NCBI GenBank assembly: GCA_046537875.1 | Contig: JBKHJZ010000008.1 | Location: 1 to 44,711 of the forward strand | DNA: 44,711 nt | Direction of reading: 5' to 3' | Source of the DNA: JBKHJZ01 sp046537875 | Lineage (GTDB): Bacteria > Actinomycetota > Acidimicrobiia > Acidimicrobiales > VFJN01 | Shown here: piece by piece, positions 40,987 to 44,711 of the stretch | Layout: each line of letters begins with the position of its first letter | Position numbering within the stretch: the stretch's first letter is position 1 | Program-made: the position numbers and the translations under genes | The notes under the pieces: generated by a model | The model's database searches: none | What the model was told of the DNA's origin: nothing | What the model saw: only the letters and a program-made list of their open reading frames with translations

Positions 40987-42114
40987 ATGGAGTTCGGCGT
41001 CTTCGCCCAGCTGTTCGTCCCGAAGTCAGAGCGCGCGGCGGATCCCCAGGCAGAGCACAAGCGGATCTTCCGCAACATCGAGATCACGAAGGCGGCCGAC
41101 CGCAACGCCTTCAAGTACGTGTGGTGCCCGCAGCACCACTTCCTCGACGAGTACAGCCACATGCCGGGCCCGGAGGCGTTCATCGGCTACTGCGCCGGCC
41201 AGACCGAGCGGGTCCATCTCGGCTCCGCCATCTTCAACCTCACCCCACCGGTCAACAAGCCGCAGCGGGTGGCCGAGAACGTCGCCCTCCTCGACCACCT
41301 GACCAACAACCGCTTCGAGTTCGGCACGGGCAGGGGCAGCTCGAGCACCGAGGTGCTCGGCTTCGACATCGAGAGCGTCGACATCACCAAGGAGATGTGG
41401 CGCGAGACGATCCGCGAGATCCCGAAGATGTGGAAGGACGCCCCGTACAGCTACGAGGGGCGGTTCTTCCGGATGCCCGAGCGCAAGGTCTTCCCCAAGC
41501 CCTACGGGCCCCTCCACCCTGCGATGTGGGTGGCCGGCGGAAGCCCCGGCACGTTCACGGAGGCCGGCGAGATGGGGCTCGGCGTGTTCTGCTTCGCGAT
41601 CGGCCGTCCCACCGACATGGAGCCGTTCGTGAAGGCCTACAAGGCGGCGATCCGCAGCGCGACACCGGTCGGCGACTACGTCAACGACAACATCATGGGC
41701 GTCACCAACATGCTCTGCATGGAGGACCGCAGGAAGGCGTTCGAGGTCGCGTCCAACATGGGCATGAACTACTACTCGAGCCTCGCCTACCACTGGCTCG
41801 ACAACGTGCCCCGGCCCAAGAACCTGCCGGAGTGGCCGGACACGATCCCCGAGCCGACGCCGGAGCAGGTCGAGAAGCTGTCGGCGGAGGGGTACGTGAC
41901 GATCGGCGACCCCGACGACTGCGCCCGGTCGGTGCAGCGGTGGATCGACATGGGCTTCGACCAGCTCACCTACAGCCCGACCACAAACACGCTGCCGACC
42001 GACGTGGTGATCGACTCGATGGCGCTGTTCGGTCGTGAGGTGATCCCGCAGTTCGACACCGACCCGGAGCACTCCACCACCCGCTACCGGCGCGAGGCCG
42101 CCGCCAGGATCTGA
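40987..42114 (+). CDS. LLM-class flavin-dependent oxidoreductase (bacterial luciferase-like)
   Basis: A 375-residue luciferase-like monooxygenase, longer than the three other LLM proteins here and nearer the LuxA-like branch (MEFGVFAQLFVPKSER, FKYVWCPQHHFLDEYSHMPG, VHLGSAIFNLTPPVNKPQRVAEN, FGTGRGSSSTEVLGF, WVAGGSPGTFTEAGEMGLG). It may use FMN plus oxygen rather than F420. ATG at 40987 has AGGAGG about 8 bases upstream. It lies 19 bases after the alcohol dehydrogenase, in the same operon, and a strong hairpin follows its stop. Confidence 0.9.
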   Translation: MEFGVFAQLFVPKSERAADPQAEHKRIFRNIEITKAADRNAFKYVWCPQHHFLDEYSHMPGPEAFIGYCAGQTERVHLGSAIFNLTPPVNKPQRVAENVALLDHLTNNRFEFGTGRGSSSTEVLGFDIESVDITKEMWRETIREIPKMWKDAPYSYEGRFFRMPERKVFPKPYGPLHPAMWVAGGSPGTFTEAGEMGLGVFCFAIGRPTDMEPFVKAYKAAIRSATPVGDYVNDNIMGVTNMLCMEDRRKAFEVASNMGMNYYSSLAYHWLDNVPRPKNLPEWPDTIPEPTPEQVEKLSAEGYVTIGDPDDCARSVQRWIDMGFDQLTYSPTTNTLPTDVVIDSMALFGREVIPQFDTDPEHSTTRYRREAAARI

Positions 42115-42142
42115 GGCACCGCCCTCGGGGGGAGGGCCCCGG

Positions 42143-42173
42143 GCCCCGACCCGCCCGCGTGGCGGGTCGGGGC
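42143..42173 (+). terminator. Strong GC hairpin after the LLM gene
   Basis: A 13-bp perfect stem (42143-42155 with 42161-42173) encloses the loop CGCGT, 29 bases after the stop at 42114. No T-run follows, as is common for GC-rich actinobacterial terminators. It would separate the ALDH-ADH-LLM transcript from the ligase gene. Confidence 0.6.
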
Positions 42174-42249
42174 GCCGGGCGCCTGCTCGCCGGGCAGGGC
42201 GTCTGCTAGGCAGATCGGTGGCCGGACCGACCACGAGAGGGGGCGAGCC

Positions 42250-43848
42250 GTGGTGCCGCGCAGCTTCAACCTGGCCGACATCTGGGAGATGGCGGCCGAC
42301 GCCGTGCCCGAGCGCGAGGCGCTGGTGGTCGGCACCCAGCGCCGGACCTACGGGCAGCTCGAGGAGCGGGCCAACCGGCTGGCGAACCACCTGGCGGCCC
42401 GGGGCGTCGGGCCGGGGGAGCACGTGGCCCTCTACCTCGAGAACTGCGCAGAGTACCTCGAGGCGATGCTCGCGGCGTTCAAGCTGCGGGCCGTGCCGAT
42501 CAACGTCAACCACCGCTACGTGGCCGGCGAGCTGCGCCACCTGCTCGACGACAGCGATTCGGTCGCAGTGCTCACCCAGCCGTCGCTGGAGGCCACGGTG
42601 GCGTCGGTGGTCGACGCGCTGCCGGACGTTCGGTTCACGCTGGTGACCGGCGACGACCACGAGGCGGCGCTCGCCGCCGCACCGGCCGACCGGCCCGCCG
42701 TCGAGCGCCGGGACGACGACCACTACATCATGTACACCGGCGGGACGACGGGCATGCCCAAGGGGGTGGTCTGGCGCCACGACGACGCGTTCTTCGCCTG
42801 CATCGGCGGCGGCGACCCGATGCGGACCAGCGGTCCCGTCGAGCGGCCCGACCAGCTTCCCGAGCGCATCGTCGACCAGCCGGTCGTCTACATGTCGCTG
42901 GCGCCCCTGATGCACGCCGCCGCCCAGTGGACCTCGCTGTCGTGGCTGTTCGCCGGCGGCAAGGTCGTGCTGATGCCGGGATCCCTCGATGCCGACGCCG
43001 CATGGCGGGCGGTCGAGGCCGAGAAGGTGAACATCCTCACGGTGGTCGGTGACGCGGTGGCCCGTCCGCTGCTCGACGCCTGGGACCGCGCCGGTGGCTA
43101 CGACGTCTCGTCGCTGTTCGTGTTCTCCAACGGCGGTGCGCCGATGGCGCCGAGCACCCGCGAGCGGATCTTCGCCACGCTGCCGAACGTCATGGTGACC
43201 GACGGCTTCGGCTCGTCGGAGGCCGGCACGCAGGGCGCGATGCGGGTGAGCGCCGCCAACCGTCCGTCGGATGCCGGCCTCGTGCGGTTCGACGAACCGG
43301 CCAAGCCGACGATCGTCGTGGACGTCGACGGCGAGCAGGTCGTGCCGGGCTCGGGTGCGATCGGTCACGTGCTGGCGGGCGGTCGCCTGCCGCTCCGCTA
43401 CTACAACGATCCCGCCAAGACGGCCGAGGTCTTCGTCGAGCGAGACGGCCAGCGGTGGCTCCGGACCGGCGACATGGCCACCGTGTCGGCGGACGGGGCG
43501 ATCGAGCTGCTGGGGCGCGGTTCGGTGTCGATCAACACCGGGGGCGAGAAGGTCTTCCCCGAGGAGGTCGAGTCGACCCTGAAGGCCCACCCCGACGTCT
43601 ACGACTGCCTGGTGGTGGGCGTGCCCGACGAGCGCTGGGGGAGCGCGGTCACCGCGCTCGTGCAGCCGGTGGCGGGGGCGCATCCGGCTCTCGACGACCT
43701 GGTCGCCCACTGCAAGCGCACGATGGCGGGCTACAAGGCTCCCAAGCACCTGGTGCTGGTGGATGCGGTCGTGCGGTCACCGTCGGGCAAGGCCGACTAC
43801 CGCTGGGCCGCGGAGACCGCGAAGCAGGCGCTGGGGGTCACGACCTGA
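42250..43848 (+). CDS. AMP-forming acyl-CoA synthetase (FadD-like)
   Basis: A 532-residue adenylate-forming ligase. Its motifs are MYTGGTTGMPKGVVWRHDD (phosphate binding), VFSNGGAPMAPSTRE, VTDGFGSSEAGTQG, RWLRTGDMATVSADG, the hinge region GRGSVSINTGGEKVFPEEVE and the C-terminal catalytic Lys in RSPSGKADYRW. It is most like the fatty acid and sterol-side-chain ligases of the FadD17/FadD19 kind in mycobacteria, though that is a resemblance only. GTG at 42250 is preceded by a purine-rich GAGAGGGGG. It would activate the acid made by the upstream dehydrogenases. A hairpin at 43869 follows. Confidence 0.93.
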   Translation: MVPRSFNLADIWEMAADAVPEREALVVGTQRRTYGQLEERANRLANHLAARGVGPGEHVALYLENCAEYLEAMLAAFKLRAVPINVNHRYVAGELRHLLDDSDSVAVLTQPSLEATVASVVDALPDVRFTLVTGDDHEAALAAAPADRPAVERRDDDHYIMYTGGTTGMPKGVVWRHDDAFFACIGGGDPMRTSGPVERPDQLPERIVDQPVVYMSLAPLMHAAAQWTSLSWLFAGGKVVLMPGSLDADAAWRAVEAEKVNILTVVGDAVARPLLDAWDRAGGYDVSSLFVFSNGGAPMAPSTRERIFATLPNVMVTDGFGSSEAGTQGAMRVSAANRPSDAGLVRFDEPAKPTIVVDVDGEQVVPGSGAIGHVLAGGRLPLRYYNDPAKTAEVFVERDGQRWLRTGDMATVSADGAIELLGRGSVSINTGGEKVFPEEVESTLKAHPDVYDCLVVGVPDERWGSAVTALVQPVAGAHPALDDLVAHCKRTMAGYKAPKHLVLVDAVVRSPSGKADYRWAAETAKQALGVTT

Positions 43849-43868
43849 ACCGTCGGGGCTCGTGGACC

Positions 43869-43887
43869 CGGCCCGCGGATCGGGCCG
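43869..43887 (+). terminator. Hairpin after the acyl-CoA ligase
   Basis: CGGCCCG-CGGAT-CGGGCCG forms a 7-bp stem with a 5-base loop, 20 bases after the ligase stop. There is no T-run. The region lies between convergent genes. Confidence 0.4.
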
Positions 43888-43997
43888 CCGTCGGCGGTCG
43901 GCGGATCCGAGCTCGGCAGGTCAGGTCCTCGTCGGCCGGGGCCCCGCGGGGAGGCGGGCGGTCGTTCCCGCTCGAGGACCACCGAGTGGCAGTGCGG

Positions 43998-44195
43998 TCA
44001 CCAGCCGTCCGGGACCGGCGCCGTCCCGTCGGGAGGGTTCGGCCCGTCGCTCGTCGGGGGCTCCGGTGGGCGTCCGGTGACGTTGCGGGTCTCCTCCTCG
44101 GCGCGGTTGACCGCACGCTCGATGTGGACGAGGAACGCCGCGAGAACGACGAGGCAGCCCACGGCTGTGATGATCGCAACGGCAGGGAAGATCAC
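43998..44195 (-). CDS. Small single-pass membrane protein, 65 residues
   Basis: A 65-residue protein with one N-terminal membrane helix (FPAVAIITAVGCLVVLAAFL) followed by a charged stretch (HIERAVNRAEEETRNVTG) and a Pro-rich tail. GTG at 44193-44195 has the perfect ribosome-binding site AAGGAGGAG just upstream, which is the main reason to call it real. No family or function is recognised. It stands alone on its strand, convergent with the ligase gene. Confidence 0.6.
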   Translation of the reverse strand: MIFPAVAIITAVGCLVVLAAFLVHIERAVNRAEEETRNVTGRPPEPPTSDGPNPPDGTAPVPDGW

Positions 44196-44469
44196 GTCTC
44201 CTCCTTGCCGCTCCCCGACCCACCCGCGGCATCAGCGGCCTGGAGCCGCGGGACGGAGTGGGGTGCGGCCCGGAGCGGGGGTCGCGCTCCGATCCGGGCT
44301 TACCCCCCAGGCGACATCACGATCCGGCCCACGCCCACCTGCTCCGGGACTCGACACCCCGCGTCGCCGTCGTCGGACGATCGGTACGCGAACACAGCAG
44401 CAGCGGGACCGCTGCGCCGGTAGCCCGGCGGGGCCTGGTCCGCCCCTCGGGTGTCGCCGGTCAGGCTTG

Positions 44470-44496
44470 GAGGGCACTGTGATGCCCTCTTCTTCA
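44470..44496 (+). terminator. Rho-independent-type terminator
   Basis: GAGGGCA-CTGTGA-TGCCCTC forms a 7-bp stem with a 6-base loop (44470-44489) and is followed by TTCTTCAT. It is the only hairpin seen here with a pyrimidine tail. No gene ends just upstream on this strand, so the transcript it ends is unknown. Confidence 0.55.
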
Positions 44497-44531
44497 TCGA
44501 AACGCCCTTGTGTCGCGCGTGCTGGTGGGGC

Positions 44532-44537
44532 TACGCT
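44532..44537 (+). promoter_or_regulatory. -10 element TACGCT, leaderless type
   Basis: TACGCT lies 8 bases before the ATG at 44546, with no ribosome-binding site, supporting the start of the partial gene at the right edge. Confidence 0.45.
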
Positions 44538-44545
44538 GCGAACTG

Positions 44546-44711
44546 ATGTTCGAGGACAGCGGCGTCAGCGCAGCATCCCGCCCCGGTGCGACGACCGGGG
44601 CGCTGGCGGGCCTGGCCACGGCCGTGGACGGCCTGCTGGCCGTGGACCCCGACGCTCTCGGCGACGAGGAGCTGGGCGCGGCGCTGGTGGGCCTGCACCG
44701 CCAGCAGGCCC
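44546..44711 (+). CDS. N-terminus of a DUF222/HNH-type protein (partial, runs off right edge)
   Basis: Fifty-five codons are present. The translation (LAGLATAVDGLLAVDPDALG, then DEELGAALVGLHRQQA) matches the start of DUF222 proteins, actinobacterial 13E12-like proteins that usually end in an HNH endonuclease domain; that part is outside the window. ATG at 44546 is supported by the leaderless TACGCT 8 bases upstream. DUF222-HNH genes are multicopy in many actinobacteria and can be mobile, but nothing here shows mobility. Confidence 0.65.
   Translation, partial: MFEDSGVSAASRPGATTGALAGLATAVDGLLAVDPDALGDEELGAALVGLHRQQA

Larger units (their letters stand above)
44196..44545. other. 350-bp gap without a gene, rich in stem-loops
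   Basis: No convincing reading frame is present. On the forward strand a series of short stems is seen: 44235-44249, 44268-44299 (with a 5-base bulge), 44399-44414, 44415-44428 and 44429-44445, ending in the terminator at 44470-44496. This could be a structured RNA or the leader of the small membrane protein gene read in the other direction. No known RNA family was recognised. Confidence 0.35.

Noticed and set aside
42202..42214. TCTGC-TAG-GCAGA before the ligase gene as an operator
   Set aside because: Arms of only five bases, no match to the other palindromes, and no -10 at the right distance from the GTG.
41026..43749. A 907-codon open frame on the reverse strand
   Set aside because: It is antisense to the LLM oxidoreductase and acyl-CoA ligase, both of which have complete motifs; the frame reads as His/Arg/Gly-rich low-complexity protein.
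44268..44310. A C6 run (ttaccccccagg) suggesting an actinobacterial 6C RNA
   Set aside because: 6C RNA has two hairpins each with a C-run in the loop; only one C-run is present and it is not clearly in a loop.

Overview
The window is a very GC-rich, gene-dense stretch of an actinobacterial chromosome. Several features point to Acidimicrobiia (Ilumatobacter/Iamia-like): four LLM-class (F420/flavin) oxidoreductases, a SARP/BTAD-NB-ARC regulator, a DUF222-type gene start at the right edge, leaderless gene starts, and many acyl-CoA enzymes. That placement is inference, since no rRNA or other taxonomic marker is present. No tRNA, rRNA, CRISPR array, prophage or insertion sequence was seen.

Layout. 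1-6428 (reverse strand): an acyl-CoA degradation block with an enoyl-CoA hydratase/isomerase, two acyl-CoA dehydrogenases, a MaoC-type hydratase, a CaiB-type CoA transferase and a cupin. 6576-12304: mixed genes, namely a DUF488 protein, an endonuclease/exonuclease/phosphatase-fold protein, an ECF42-like sigma factor paired with a DGPF/YCII protein, and two membrane proteins. 12337-14996: an HMG-CoA-synthase-like/DUF35 fusion followed by a thiolase. 15189-18633: an Ada/AlkA-like DNA repair regulator, a methyltransferase and a GNAT-like protein. 18706-21561: a 951-residue SARP regulator. 21602-28862: an acyl-CoA synthetase, a hotdog protein, a YbaK protein, two LLM oxidoreductases, a tandem VOC protein, an isochorismatase-fold protein and a TetR regulator. 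28882-34908: a PhoD-like phosphatase, an LLM oxidoreductase, EthD-like proteins, a 3-methyladenine glycosylase (tag) and an amidohydrolase. 35066-38379: an MFS transporter, a VapBC-type toxin-antitoxin pair, and a short GntR regulator with its membrane partner. 38424-43848: aldehyde dehydrogenase, alcohol dehydrogenase, LLM oxidoreductase and acyl-CoA ligase. 43998-44711: a small membrane protein, a hairpin-rich gap and the start of a DUF222-like gene.

How the genes connect. Two palindrome families tie separate blocks together. A 19-bp palindrome, ATCTGAC-N5-GTCAGAT or close variants, occurs upstream of the enoyl-CoA hydratase (1002-1020), the acyl-CoA dehydrogenase operon (5804-5822), the HMGS-like/thiolase operon (12299-12317) and the TetR gene itself (28160-28178). 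At three of these it covers a CTGACG/GTGACG -35 and ends 5-7 bases before a TAnnnT -10. I infer a small, autoregulated TetR regulon for acyl-CoA catabolism. A second motif, TnnAACnnGTTnnA, which is the published KstR consensus of mycobacterial sterol catabolism, overlaps the -10 of the amidohydrolase gene and lies inside a 28-bp perfect palindrome between the GntR/membrane operon and the aldehyde dehydrogenase operon. The window therefore looks like part of a lipid, steroid or terpenoid-like catabolic region, but no substrate can be named from sequence alone.

Many genes here have no Shine-Dalgarno sequence and instead carry TAnnnT 6-9 bases before the start codon, the pattern of leaderless transcripts. 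That pattern was used to choose several starts.
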